This document shows positions 34,314 through 42,853 of a DNA stretch of 64,000 bases, piece after piece. Position numbers and translations under genes: made by a program. The notes beneath the pieces are model-generated. The model made no database searches, had not been told where the DNA came from, and saw only the letters and a list, made by a program, of their open reading frames with translations. Position 1 is the stretch's first letter, and every line of letters starts with the position of its first letter. The stretch is taken from NCBI GenBank assembly GCA_036394995.1, contig DASWED010000111.1, positions 1 through 64,000 on the forward strand, written 5' to 3'. The DNA is from DASWED01 sp036394995. GTDB lineage: Bacteria; Actinomycetota; UBA4738; JACQTL01.

Positions 34314-35903
34314 ATGGCCGAGGACGAGCGCGACGACCGGCGGGTGACCGACTCCGGGATCGAGGTCCGGGCCCTGTACGACGACGTGGAGGGGTTCGAC
34401 CCGGCCCGCGACCTGGGGGCGCCCGGCGAGGCGCCGTTCACCAGGGGTCCCTATCCGTCCATGTATCGGGGCCGGCTGTGGACCATGCGCCAATACGCCG
34501 GCATGGGCACCGCCGACGACACGAACCGCCGGTTCCGGTACCTCCTGGACCGCGGCCAGACCGGTCTCAGCGTGGCGTTCGACCTCCCCACCCAGATGGG
34601 CTACGACTCCGACCATCCCCGGGCCGAGGGCGAGGTCGGCAAGACCGGCGTGGCCATCGACTCCATCGACGACATGCAGCGGCTGTTCGCCGAGATCCCA
34701 CTCGACCAGGTCACCACGTCGATGACCATCAACGCGACGGCGGCCATCCTGCTGCTGCTGTACGAGCTGCTGGCCGAGGAGCAGGGCATCACCGCCGGGA
34801 AGCTGGGCGGAACGGTCCAGAACGACCTGCTGAAGGAGTACGCGGCCCGGGGGACGTACATCTACCCGCCGAAGCCGTCCATGCGCCTGATCACCGACAT
34901 CTTCGCGTACTGCGGGAAGCGCATCCCCAAGTGGAACACCATCTCGATCTCCGGCTACCACATGCGGGAGGCCGGCTCCACGGCGGTGCAGGAGGTCGCG
35001 TTCACCCTGGCGAACGGCATCGCGTACGTCCAGGCCGCGCTGGACGCGGGACTGGGCGTGGACCAGTTCGGCCCCCGGCTTTCGTTCTTCTTCGCCTGCC
35101 ACATGAACTTCTTCGAGGAGGTCGCGAAGTTCCGGGCGGCCCGCCGGATGTGGTCGAAGATCATGCGGGAGCGGTTCGGCGCGAAGGACCCCCGCTCGGC
35201 CATGCTCCGGTTCCACACCCAGACCGGGGGCGCCACCCTCACCGCGCAGCAGCCCGAGAACAACATCGTGCGGACCACGCTGGAGGCCCTGGCGGCCGTC
35301 CTCGGCGGCACGCAGTCCCTGCACACGAACTCGTTCGACGAGGCCCTGGCCCTCCCCACCGAGAAGGCTGTGAAGATCGCCCTGCGGACCCAGCAGGTCA
35401 TCGGGTTCGAGAGCGGCGTGGTGGACAGCGCGGACCCCCTGGGGGGCTCCTACCTGGTGGAGTCGCTGACGAACGAGATCGAGCAGCGAGCATGGGAGTA
35501 CATCGAGAAGATCGACGGGATGGGCGGACCAGTCGACGCCATCGAGGCCGGCTTCTACCAGGACGAGATCGCGGACGCCGCGTACCGGATCAACCAGGGC
35601 GTGGAGTCCGGCGAGCGCGTGGTGGTCGGCGTGAACCGGTTCGTGGACGCGGACCAGGACTCGGTGGACATCCAGACCATCGACGAGGCGGAGGTCCTCC
35701 ACCAGGTCGACCGGGTCCGTGAGCTCCGTGCTTCACGCGACCAGGCGGCGGTCGACGAGGCGTTGCAACGCGTCGAGGACACCGCGAAGGGCGACGGCAA
35801 CCTCCTGTACCCGATGAAGGACGCCCTCCGGGCCCGGGCCACCCTGGGCGAGGTCAGCGACGTCCTCCGCCGGGTGTTCGGCGAGTACCACCCCTCGCAC
35901 TGA
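34314..35903 (+). CDS. Methylmalonyl-CoA mutase, large (catalytic) subunit without B12 domain
   Basis: This 529-aa protein has the mutase barrel only: RLWTMRQYAGMGTADDTN, GQTGLSVAFDLPTQMGYDSD, TSMTINATA, GTVQNDLLKEY, RLSFFFACHMNFFEEVAKFRA and FHTQTGGATLTAQQPENN. The RQYAGMG start of the barrel marks it as methylmalonyl-CoA mutase and not isobutyryl-CoA mutase. The family's length with the C-terminal cobalamin domain would be about 700 aa, so a separate small B12-binding subunit is needed; none is in this window. It converts (R)-methylmalonyl-CoA to succinyl-CoA, feeding the SDH genes. A TACCCT box 10 nt before ATG suggests a leaderless start. A methyltransferase gene follows 7 bp downstream. 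Confidence 0.9.
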   Translation: MAEDERDDRRVTDSGIEVRALYDDVEGFDPARDLGAPGEAPFTRGPYPSMYRGRLWTMRQYAGMGTADDTNRRFRYLLDRGQTGLSVAFDLPTQMGYDSDHPRAEGEVGKTGVAIDSIDDMQRLFAEIPLDQVTTSMTINATAAILLLLYELLAEEQGITAGKLGGTVQNDLLKEYAARGTYIYPPKPSMRLITDIFAYCGKRIPKWNTISISGYHMREAGSTAVQEVAFTLANGIAYVQAALDAGLGVDQFGPRLSFFFACHMNFFEEVAKFRAARRMWSKIMRERFGAKDPRSAMLRFHTQTGGATLTAQQPENNIVRTTLEALAAVLGGTQSLHTNSFDEALALPTEKAVKIALRTQQVIGFESGVVDSADPLGGSYLVESLTNEIEQRAWEYIEKIDGMGGPVDAIEAGFYQDEIADAAYRINQGVESGERVVVGVNRFVDADQDSVDIQTIDEAEVLHQVDRVRELRASRDQAAVDEALQRVEDTAKGDGNLLYPMKDALRARATLGEVSDVLRRVFGEYHPSH

Positions 35904-35910
35904 CCCGCCG

Positions 35911-36705
35911 GTGAGCGAACCACAGGTCGACGGCCCGACGAATGGATCTCCCCGGCCGCCGCTCGCGTTCGACCGGGTGGCCGAGACGTACGACCAGACG
36001 CGCGGCGGGGAGGAGCGGGGCGAGCACTACGCCGACGCGCTCGGGCCGCTGCTGGACCCCGGATCGCTCACGCTCGAGATCGGCGTCGGCACCGGCATCG
36101 TCGCGATGGCCCTTGCCCGGCGGGGGTTCCGGGTGGCCGGCCTCGACGTCTCGCTGCCGATGATCCGGCGGGCCCGGGACCGGATCGGGGATCGCGTGGT
36201 CGTGGGCGACGCCCGGCGGATGCCGTTCGCGGACGCCTCGGTGCCTCAGGCCGTGTCGGTGTGGGTTCTGCACGTGGTGGGGGACGTCCCCCAGATGCTG
36301 GCAGAGGTCGCGCGCGTCCTCCGGCCGGGCGGCCGGTACGTCGTGGTCCCCGGCCAGATGCAGGCCAGGCACGACGAGATCGGCGAACGGGTCCGGGCCC
36401 TGGAGCAGGCGCTCGATCCGGAGCGACGGCGGAACGACTCCCCCGAACGGATCGCCGGCCTCGCTCCGGCGGCCGGCCTCCGGGTGGTGGGGATCCCCGA
36501 GCACACGTGGGAGTTCCATCTGGCGCCGGAAGCGGTGGCCCAGATGATCGAGGCCCGGTCGCAGTCGTACCTGTGGGACGTCGACGACGAACGGTGGCGG
36601 ACGCTGGTCGTTCCCGTGATCGAGTGGCTCCGGTCGCTCCCCGACCCGGAACGTCCTATCGTTCGACGCTCAGACGAGCGGCTGGCAGTGCTCGAACGGA
36701 CGTGA
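35911..36705 (+). CDS. Class I SAM-dependent methyltransferase
   Basis: This 264-aa protein has methyltransferase motifs TLEIGVGTGIVAMALARRG (motif I), GLDVSLPMIRRAR, VVGDARRMPFADASV and VLRPGGRYVVV. It resembles the UbiE/MenG-like type 11 family; the substrate is unknown. The GTG start is 7 bp after the mutase stop, so the genes are likely co-transcribed, but no functional link is evident. Confidence 0.8.
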   Translation: MSEPQVDGPTNGSPRPPLAFDRVAETYDQTRGGEERGEHYADALGPLLDPGSLTLEIGVGTGIVAMALARRGFRVAGLDVSLPMIRRARDRIGDRVVVGDARRMPFADASVPQAVSVWVLHVVGDVPQMLAEVARVLRPGGRYVVVPGQMQARHDEIGERVRALEQALDPERRRNDSPERIAGLAPAAGLRVVGIPEHTWEFHLAPEAVAQMIEARSQSYLWDVDDERWRTLVVPVIEWLRSLPDPERPIVRRSDERLAVLERT

Positions 36706-36720
36706 AGAGGAGGTCCCGAG

Positions 36721-36978
36721 ATGGCCGACGAACGCGACGAACAGCTCGAGTACGGGTTCACCACGGCGGTGTTCGTGCTGGACCACACGGCGCGGAAGCT
36801 CGATGCCGAACATGCCGAGCGCGAGTTCGCCGACACCACGAAGGAGAACTTCTGGCGGATGTGGCCGGCCGTCCGGGACTGGGCCGACGAGCTGTTCCGG
36901 CAGATCGACGACGAACGGGGCCACATGGCGACCCCGGTGCAGGACGACGACTACGACGAGACCGGCGGCGGGGGATAG
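36721..36978 (+). CDS. Small acidic hypothetical protein
   Basis: This 85-aa soluble, acidic protein has a predicted helical body (TARKLDAEHAEREFADTTKENFW, WADELFRQIDDERG) and an Asp/Gly tail. GAGGAGG 8 nt before ATG supports translation. It lies 15 bp after the methyltransferase in the same orientation and ends 13 bp before the convergent channel gene. I do not recognise the family. Confidence 0.65.
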   Translation: MADERDEQLEYGFTTAVFVLDHTARKLDAEHAEREFADTTKENFWRMWPAVRDWADELFRQIDDERGHMATPVQDDDYDETGGGG

Positions 36979-36991
36979 GCCCGGGGCAGGG

Positions 36992-37945
36992 CTACGCCTC
37001 GCCGAACACGATCACCAGGTCGCCCTCCACCACCCGTTCGTCGCGGGACGGGTTGGGGACGGTCTCGCCGCCCGGGCGGCGGAGCAGGACCGGGACGGCC
37101 CCGCCGGAGACCTCCCCGACCGTCCGCCCCGCCAGGGCCGATCCGGGCTCGATGGCGATCTGCTCCAGGCGGACGTCCCCCGCGGGCCCCGCGACGTCGA
37201 GGTAGTCGGTGACCTGCGGGTGGATGGCCAGGACGGCCATGTGCCGCCCGCTGGTGACGTACGGCGAGATCACGCGGTTGGCCCCCGCCCGCAGCAGCCG
37301 GTCGGGCGACTCCGGCTTGCCGGCCCGGGCCACGATGAAGATGTCGGGGTTCAGGGCACGCGCCGTGAGCGCGATGTAGACGTTCTCGGTGTCGGAGTCC
37401 ACCGCGCACACCAGGCCGCGGGCGCGCTCCACCCCAGCCGAGCGGAGTATCGACTCCGACGAGGGCGACCCGATCAGGTGGGCCACCCCGTCGTAGCGCA
37501 TGAGGTCCTCCAGCTCTTCCTTCTGGTCGACCACCACGAACGGCACGCCCTCCGACTCCAGCTCGCGCGCGACGGTCTGCCCGACCCGGCCGTAGGCGCA
37601 CACGATGTAGTGGTCCCGCATCCCGTCGATCCGTGACTGCATCCGCCGTCTCCTCGTCGCGTGGAGGTACTGTCCCTCGACGAGCCCCGCGCCCAGCACC
37701 GCCAGCAGGATCAGGAACACGCTGACGCCACCCAGGGCGAGGCTCGCCGTGAAGATCTTCTCGCCGTCGGTCAGGGGAGTCTGGATCGAGAACCCCACGG
37801 TGGTGAGGGCGAGCGCCGTCTGGGTGACGGCGTCCACCACGCCGAACCCGAACAGCAGGTAACCCACCACCCCGTACGCGTAGACGAGCAGCACGCCCAG
37901 CACGGGGAGCCGAAGACGTCTCCGGAGCCCGTCCGACGATGGCAT
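36992..37945 (-). CDS. K+ channel-like protein with RCK (TrkA-N and TrkA-C) domains
   Basis: This 317-aa protein has two membrane helices (about 12-36 and 66-90) around a pore loop, then a Rossmann RCK domain (VCAYGRVGQTVARELE, VVDQ, AVDSDTENVYIALTAR) and a TrkA-C domain (about 225-317). RCK binds NAD or Ca to gate the pore. The expected filter TVGYGD reads TVGFSIQ (49-55): the second filter Gly is Ser and the following acidic residue is absent, so selectivity or even conduction may differ. The start has a TAGCAT box 6 nt upstream, as in leaderless genes. Confidence 0.82.
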   Translation of the reverse strand: MPSSDGLRRRLRLPVLGVLLVYAYGVVGYLLFGFGVVDAVTQTALALTTVGFSIQTPLTDGEKIFTASLALGGVSVFLILLAVLGAGLVEGQYLHATRRRRMQSRIDGMRDHYIVCAYGRVGQTVARELESEGVPFVVVDQKEELEDLMRYDGVAHLIGSPSSESILRSAGVERARGLVCAVDSDTENVYIALTARALNPDIFIVARAGKPESPDRLLRAGANRVISPYVTSGRHMAVLAIHPQVTDYLDVAGPAGDVRLEQIAIEPGSALAGRTVGEVSGGAVPVLLRRPGGETVPNPSRDERVVEGDLVIVFGEA

Positions 37946-37969
37946 GGGCCCATGCTAGGGGCGGTCCGA

Positions 37970-38131
37970 TCAGGTCGCCATCGAGACCACGGCGTGGACC
38001 GCGGCGGCCAGCCCCGCCACGGCGAACAGGCCGGCGAGCCAGCGCATCCCGCGCCGCCACGCGGCGGGGACGCCCGCCAGGCAGCCCAGCCCCACGGCGA
38101 GCTCGATCAGGTCGGTGACGATCCGGGGCAA
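37970..38131 (-). CDS. Possible 53-aa membrane protein
   Basis: A short frame gives MPRIVTDLIELAVGLGCLAGV, a basic turn (WRRGMR) and a second hydrophobic stretch (LAGLFAVAGLAAAVHAVVS), that is, two helices in a hairpin. The start would be TTG with GAGAGG about 9 nt upstream. The hydrophobic pattern supports it; length and start codon do not. It lies between the channel gene and npdG. Confidence 0.4.
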   Translation of the reverse strand: MPRIVTDLIELAVGLGCLAGVPAAWRRGMRWLAGLFAVAGLAAAVHAVVSMAT

Positions 38132-38216
38132 GGAATGGGTCCTCTCGTCGTCGGCGGCGGGTGACGGTTCGGCCGGATGGTAGAGAATCGCGGTCCGGAC
38201 GAGCGAAGGAGCGCCG

Positions 38217-38915
38217 ATGGAGATCGGAGTCACCGGTGGGACGGGCGACGAGGGGTTCGGGCTGGCGCTGCGGCTGGCCCGGGCCGGGCACCACGTGACG
38301 ATCGGATCGCGGGTGAAGGAGAAGGGCGAGGGGGCGGCGCAGAAGGCGCGCGACCTGCTCGGGGCCGAGGCCCCCGTGGACGGCACGGCGAACGAGACCC
38401 TGGCCGCCCGCGCCGATCTCGACGTGCTGTTCGTGACCGTCCCGTTCGCCGGGCAGGCCGACACGTACCGGGTGCTGAAGGACCACCTGCCGGAGGGACG
38501 CATCGTGTGCGACTGCACGTCGCCGCTGGCCACCGCGGTGGGGGGGCGGCCGTGGCAGGTGATCAGGCCCTGGCACGGGTCCGCGGTGGAGCAGGCCGAG
38601 GCCATCCTGGGGCGGGGCCGGATGCGCCTGATCAGCGGCTTCCAGACGGTGCCCGGGGACCTGCTCCAGGACCTCTCACGGCCCATGGAGGGCGACGTGC
38701 TGCTGTGCGGGTCCGACGCCGAGGCCAAGGCCACCGTCGGCTCGCTGGTGGAGGGCGTTCCGAACCTCCGGTGGGCCGACGCCGGCGAGCTGTCGATGGC
38801 CAGGGTCATCGAGCCGCTCACCGCGGTCCTGGTGAGCCTGAACCGGACGTACAAGCTCAAGGACACCGGCATCGCGCTGAGCGGGCGCGAGCGGTGGGGC
38901 CGCCCCGGTGCATGA
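38217..38915 (+). CDS. npdG: NADPH:coenzyme F420 oxidoreductase
   Basis: This 232-aa protein starts EIGVTGGTGDEGFGLALRLARAGHHVTIGSR, the NADP-binding motif of F420H2:NADP oxidoreductases, and continues with VFVTVPFAGQADTYRVL and a SMARVIEPLTAVLVSLNRTYK segment typical of the family. It moves hydride between NADPH and the deazaflavin F420. This implies the organism makes F420, though no cofactor synthesis gene is visible. GAAGGAG lies upstream of ATG. Its end overlaps the next gene by 8 bp. Confidence 0.88.
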   Translation: MEIGVTGGTGDEGFGLALRLARAGHHVTIGSRVKEKGEGAAQKARDLLGAEAPVDGTANETLAARADLDVLFVTVPFAGQADTYRVLKDHLPEGRIVCDCTSPLATAVGGRPWQVIRPWHGSAVEQAEAILGRGRMRLISGFQTVPGDLLQDLSRPMEGDVLLCGSDAEAKATVGSLVEGVPNLRWADAGELSMARVIEPLTAVLVSLNRTYKLKDTGIALSGRERWGRPGA

Positions 38916-39825
38916 CGACGACGAGGCCCGCCTGGTGGAGATCGGGGACACCGCGCTGTATGTCGTGGAACGCGGCGCCCGGGGCGGGTCCCCGCTGATC
39001 CTGCTCCACGGCGGCCCCGGGGACGACCACCACGAGTTCGGCGACTACCTGGACCCCCTCGGCGACCGGTACCGCCTGATCCTGGTGGACCAGCGGGGCC
39101 AGGGCCGTTCCGGCGAATCGGACCCGGGGACGTGGACCCTGTACCAGATGGCCGCCGACGTGGTCCTCCTGGCCCGGTCCCTCCGCCTGGATCGGTACGC
39201 GGTGCTGGGCCATTCCTATGGCGCGTTCGTCGCGCTGCAGAACGCGGTGGACTTCCCGGGCCAGGCGTCCCAGTCGATCGTGTCGGGCGGGCTGCCGTCC
39301 GCCCGCTGGCTGGAGGACCTGGACGCGAAGCTGGCGGCATTCGAGCCGGAGGACCTCCGCGAGCAGGTCCAGCGGTCGTGGGAGAAGGAGAGCGACGTCC
39401 GGACCGAGGAGGACTTCGCTGCGATCATGCACGAACAGATGCCCTGGCACTTCGCCGACCCCCGTGACCCCCGGATCGCCGAATACGAACGGCGCTCGGC
39501 CGGCGCCCGGTACGCGCCGGACGTCCTCCGGGTGTTCGCTGCCGCGGCCTACGGCGGGATCGAGCTGGAGGACCGCCTGGCCGAGATCGCGCACCCCGTG
39601 CTGGTGCTGGCCGGGCGGCACGACCGGACCTGTCCGGTGGAGGCCTCGGAGCTCATTGCCCGGGAGATCCCCCGCGCCGAGCTGGTGGTGTTCGAACACA
39701 GCGGCCACATGACGTTCGTCGAGGAGCAGGACCGCTACCTCGAGGCCGTCCGGGACTTCCTCGACCGCCACACCGTCGAGGAGGACCCGGGCAGCAGCAG
39801 GCCGACCGACGTCGCCTCCGGATAG
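38908..39825 (+). CDS. Alpha/beta hydrolase, proline-iminopeptidase-like
   Basis: This 305-aa protein has LILLHGGPGDDHHEF (oxyanion hole, HGGPG), VDQRGQGRSG, the nucleophile elbow GHSYGAFVAL and a late His in FEHSGHMTFVEE. These match the S33 family of prolyl aminopeptidase-like hydrolases. The exact substrate (N-terminal Pro peptide, epoxide or ester) cannot be told. It overlaps npdG by 8 bp and is probably translated from the same message. Confidence 0.82.
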   Translation: MHDDDEARLVEIGDTALYVVERGARGGSPLILLHGGPGDDHHEFGDYLDPLGDRYRLILVDQRGQGRSGESDPGTWTLYQMAADVVLLARSLRLDRYAVLGHSYGAFVALQNAVDFPGQASQSIVSGGLPSARWLEDLDAKLAAFEPEDLREQVQRSWEKESDVRTEEDFAAIMHEQMPWHFADPRDPRIAEYERRSAGARYAPDVLRVFAAAAYGGIELEDRLAEIAHPVLVLAGRHDRTCPVEASELIAREIPRAELVVFEHSGHMTFVEEQDRYLEAVRDFLDRHTVEEDPGSSRPTDVASG

Positions 39826-39865
39826 GTCGAGCGGCGACCCGGCTCCAGCGCTTCGGGGCGGGCAC

Positions 39866-39985
39866 CTATCCGCCGGCGCGGACGATCCCGGACTCGTACG
39901 CGAGAACGACCGCCTGGACCCGGTCGCGCAGGTCGAGCTTGTTGAGGATGTGCGCGACGTGGGTCTTCGCGGTGTGCTCGTCCAT
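39866..39985 (-). pseudogene. C-terminal remnant of a LuxR/NarL response regulator
   Basis: Only the recognition half of a LuxR-type helix-turn-helix survives: MDEHTAKTHVAHILNKLDLR, then DRVQAVVLAYESGIVR and a GG end. This matches the last 39 residues of NarL-family regulators. The receiver domain, linker and first HTH helix are absent upstream. It could in principle make a 39-aa peptide, but decay is the simpler reading. Confidence 0.75.
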
Positions 39986-40137
39986 GCCATGAATCCACCA
40001 GCCAGCCGGACGGCGCGGGCCCATCACGCGGGCGAATCAGGGCATGGACCTGCCGAAACGATCGCGGTGGCGTGTGTCGTGGTCGTGCGGACCGCGCTGT
40101 GGTCTCGCGCCGCCCAGCCCGGAAGCCTCGCTCGGCG

Positions 40138-41886
40138 CTAGGGCGCTCCGTCGCCGATCACGAACAGGGTCTGGTTCGTGTCGACGACCTGGCCGGGCTT
40201 GATCAGGACCTGTTCGACCACGCCGTCCCTCGAGGCCTGGATGTGGTTCTCCATCTTCATGGCCTCGAGGATGCAGACGGCGTCGCCGGCTGTGACGGTG
40301 GCGCCCTCCTCCACCAGGACCTGGAGGATCGTTCCCTGCATGGGCGCGGTGATGGCGTCGCCGCCCGCCGCACCGCCGCCGTGGCCGCCGGCGGCGGGGG
40401 CCTTGGGCGCGGACGTCCGGGAGTCGTCGTGGATCTTGACCGGGATCCGCCTGCCATCCACCTCCACCACCAGGGTCGTCACGGCCGGCTCGCCGCCGGA
40501 TGCGGCCGCGACCGCCTCCCCAAGCTCAGGCCGGCCGAACTCTGGGAGCGTCGTCTCGGCCAGCGCGGCCTCGACGAAGCGGGTGTGGTGGGTGGCGTTC
40601 CGGAACTCGTCGGTGTCCAGCACCCACCGGTGGAACGGGATCGTCGTCGGGATGCCCTCCACGCCGAACTCGGCCAGCGCCCGGAGCATGCGCCGCCGGG
40701 CCGTCTCCCGGTCCTCGCCCCACGCCACGAGCTTCGCGAACAGCGAGTCGTAGTCACGCGGGATCTCCTTCCCCTGGGCGAACCCCGTATCCACGCGCAC
40801 GAACGGTCCGCCCGGCGTGCGGTACCCGCTGATCAGGCCCGGTCCCGGGAGGAAGTCGCGGTAGGGGTCCTCGGCGTTCAAGCGGCACTCGATCGCGTGG
40901 CCCCGCGGCGCCGCGTCCACCTCGACCTTCTCCCCGAGGGCCACGGCGAGCTGCAGGGCAACGAGGTCCACTCCCGTGACCATCTCCGTGACCGGGTGCT
41001 CCACCTGGAGCCGGGCGTTCACCTCCATGAAGTAGAACGAGCCGTCGCGTTCGACCAGGAACTCGACCGTCCCGGCGTTCACGTAGCCGGCCTCCTTGGC
41101 GATCGCGAGCGCGGCCTCGCCGATCCGGGACCGGAGGTCGTCGTCGACGATCGGCGAGGGCGTCTCCTCCACGAGCTTCTGGTACCGGCGCTGCAGCGAG
41201 CAGTCGCGTTCGCCCAGGAACGACACGTTGCCATGGCCGTCGGCCAGGATCTGGGCCTCCACGTGGTGGGCCCTCTCGATGTACCGCTCCAGGTACACCT
41301 CGGGGCGGCCGAAGTACGCGCCGGCCTCCCGGGCGGATCGCTCCAGGGCCTCGGCCAGCTCGCCGGGGTCGGACACCACTCGCATCCCCTTCCCGCCGCC
41401 GCCGAACGCGGCCTTCACCGCCAGCGGGAACCCGATACGCCCGGCCTCCTCGGTGCCCTTCGCGACGTCCACGGGGTCGGGGGTGCCGGGGACCACAGGG
41501 ACCCCGATCCGCTCCGCGGCCCGGCGGGCGGCGGCCTTGTCGCCCATCATGGTCATGGCCTCCGGTGGGGGGCCGATGAACGTGAACCCGGCATCGGCGA
41601 CGGCCCGCGCGAAGTCCGCGTTCTCCGCCAGGAACCCGTACCCCGGGTGAACCAGCGTGGCCCGCCCCTTCCTGGCCGCCTCCAGGAGCGCCTCCACGTT
41701 CAGGTAGGACTGCGCGGGCGAGGGCGGACCGATCGCGTAGGCCTCGTCGGCCATCTCGACGTGGAGCGAGCTCCGGTCGGCCTCGGAGTACACGGCCACG
41801 GTGGGGATGCCGAGCTCCCGGCAGGTCCGGATGACCCGCACGGCGATCTCACCCCTGTTCGCGATGAGCACGCGAGGTTCGCCCAC
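40138..41886 (-). CDS. Acyl-CoA carboxylase alpha subunit (biotin carboxylase plus BCCP)
   Basis: This 582-aa protein joins a biotin carboxylase (about 1-450: VLIANRGEIAVRVIRT, FGGGGKGMRVV, YLERYIE..HHVEAQ, FMEVNARLQVEHPVTE) to a biotin carrier domain at the C-terminus (EAMKMENH with K544 as biotin site). It makes carboxybiotin from bicarbonate and ATP for acetyl-, propionyl- or another acyl-CoA carboxylase; the carboxyltransferase subunit is not in the window. GTG at 41886 was chosen because TACGCT lies 9 nt upstream and the protein then starts where the family does; ATG at 41931 is an alternative. It diverges from birA, which attaches its biotin. Confidence 0.92.
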   Translation of the reverse strand: MGEPRVLIANRGEIAVRVIRTCRELGIPTVAVYSEADRSSLHVEMADEAYAIGPPSPAQSYLNVEALLEAARKGRATLVHPGYGFLAENADFARAVADAGFTFIGPPPEAMTMMGDKAAARRAAERIGVPVVPGTPDPVDVAKGTEEAGRIGFPLAVKAAFGGGGKGMRVVSDPGELAEALERSAREAGAYFGRPEVYLERYIERAHHVEAQILADGHGNVSFLGERDCSLQRRYQKLVEETPSPIVDDDLRSRIGEAALAIAKEAGYVNAGTVEFLVERDGSFYFMEVNARLQVEHPVTEMVTGVDLVALQLAVALGEKVEVDAAPRGHAIECRLNAEDPYRDFLPGPGLISGYRTPGGPFVRVDTGFAQGKEIPRDYDSLFAKLVAWGEDRETARRRMLRALAEFGVEGIPTTIPFHRWVLDTDEFRNATHHTRFVEAALAETTLPEFGRPELGEAVAAASGGEPAVTTLVVEVDGRRIPVKIHDDSRTSAPKAPAAGGHGGGAAGGDAITAPMQGTILQVLVEEGATVTAGDAVCILEAMKMENHIQASRDGVVEQVLIKPGQVVDTNQTLFVIGDGAP

Positions 41887-41995
41887 GACCGCCACAGCGT
41901 AGTGCACCGTCCCGGACGTTCCCTCGGCCATCTTCGGCCCCGGGAACGGAGCACCCCGGCCCCCTGGGAGAATCCGCCGGGAGGAACCGACCACG

Positions 41996-42763
41996 ATGAC
42001 GGAACTGAGCGAGGCGGAGCTCCGGCGTGTCCTCGGGGAGGCGGAGGTCCCCCCCGCCCCGGTGCGCTACGACGCGGTGACCGGGTCCACGAACGCGACC
42101 GCCCTGGAGATGGCCCAGGGCGGCGCCCCGGAATGGACGGTGGTCGCCGCCGGGCACCAGACGGCCGGCCGCGGGCGTCTCGGCCGGACCTGGGTCTCCT
42201 CGCCGGGCACGGCCCTGCTGTTCTCGGTGGTCCTGCGGCCGGACCTCCGACCGGAGGAGGCGGTGCTGCTGACCCTCCTCGCCGGGGCCTCGATGGCGCG
42301 CGCATGCGACGAGATGGGCGTCTCGGGCGTCAGGTGCAAGTGGCCGAACGACCTGCTCCTGGGCGAGGCCAAGGTCGGCGGGATCCTGGCCGAGGCCGCG
42401 GTGTCCGGCGGGGGGATCGAGCACGTCGTCCTCGGCGTCGGGGTGAACCTCGCTGTCCCGCCGGACACCGAAGGAGCGGGCGCCCTGCCGCGTGTGGACC
42501 CCGCCGCGCTCCTCCGCTCGTTCTTCGCCGGACTCCGGCGGGCGTACGGCCACGGCTCCGGGGGACGGGAGTTCGCCCGGCGGGTGCTTCGGGAGTACCG
42601 GCCCCTGTGCGCCACCCTTGGCCGGCGGGTCCGGGCCACGACCACGGATGGTCGAACGGTCGAGGGCACAGCGGTCGAGGTGGACGATGCCGGCGCGCTG
42701 GTGGTGGACACCGGCGAGGGACCTGCCACGGTGGGATTCGGAGAGGTCCAGCACCTGCGGTGA
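41996..42763 (+). CDS. birA: Biotin-protein ligase
   Basis: This 255-aa enzyme activates biotin with ATP and attaches it to the BCCP lysine. Motifs are GSTNATALEMA, HQTAGRGRLGRTW (biotinyl-AMP loop), CKWPNDLLL with the catalytic Lys, VGGILAEA and GVGVNL, and a C-terminal SH3-like domain (TLGRRVRATTTDGRTVEGTA). There is no N-terminal HTH, so it is ligase only. GGGAGGAA precedes ATG. It is divergent from the carboxylase subunit that is its probable substrate. Confidence 0.92.
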   Translation: MTELSEAELRRVLGEAEVPPAPVRYDAVTGSTNATALEMAQGGAPEWTVVAAGHQTAGRGRLGRTWVSSPGTALLFSVVLRPDLRPEEAVLLTLLAGASMARACDEMGVSGVRCKWPNDLLLGEAKVGGILAEAAVSGGGIEHVVLGVGVNLAVPPDTEGAGALPRVDPAALLRSFFAGLRRAYGHGSGGREFARRVLREYRPLCATLGRRVRATTTDGRTVEGTAVEVDDAGALVVDTGEGPATVGFGEVQHLR

Positions 42764-42853
42764 GGCACCTTGCTCGCTTCGCTCAGGGCGCCCCGCGACC
42801 GAGCCGAAGATCAGGGGGTGACTTCCCCGGTTGGCTCCCGTACGCTCCGCCTC

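Noticed and set aside
31847..35722. A 1291-codon plus-strand open frame spanning the MMPL gene and the mutase
   Set aside because: It crosses two real genes in wrong frames and has no recognisable domain; a GC-bias shadow.
39986..40137. A small plus-strand frame between the LuxR remnant and the carboxylase gene
   Set aside because: No start signal, no domain, composition like shadow frames; nothing else was found in this stretch.
42764..42817. A possible further copy of the sdh repeat after birA (GCTCGCTTCGCTCAGGG region)
   Set aside because: It shares only GC-rich phrases with the 83-bp repeat and does not align.
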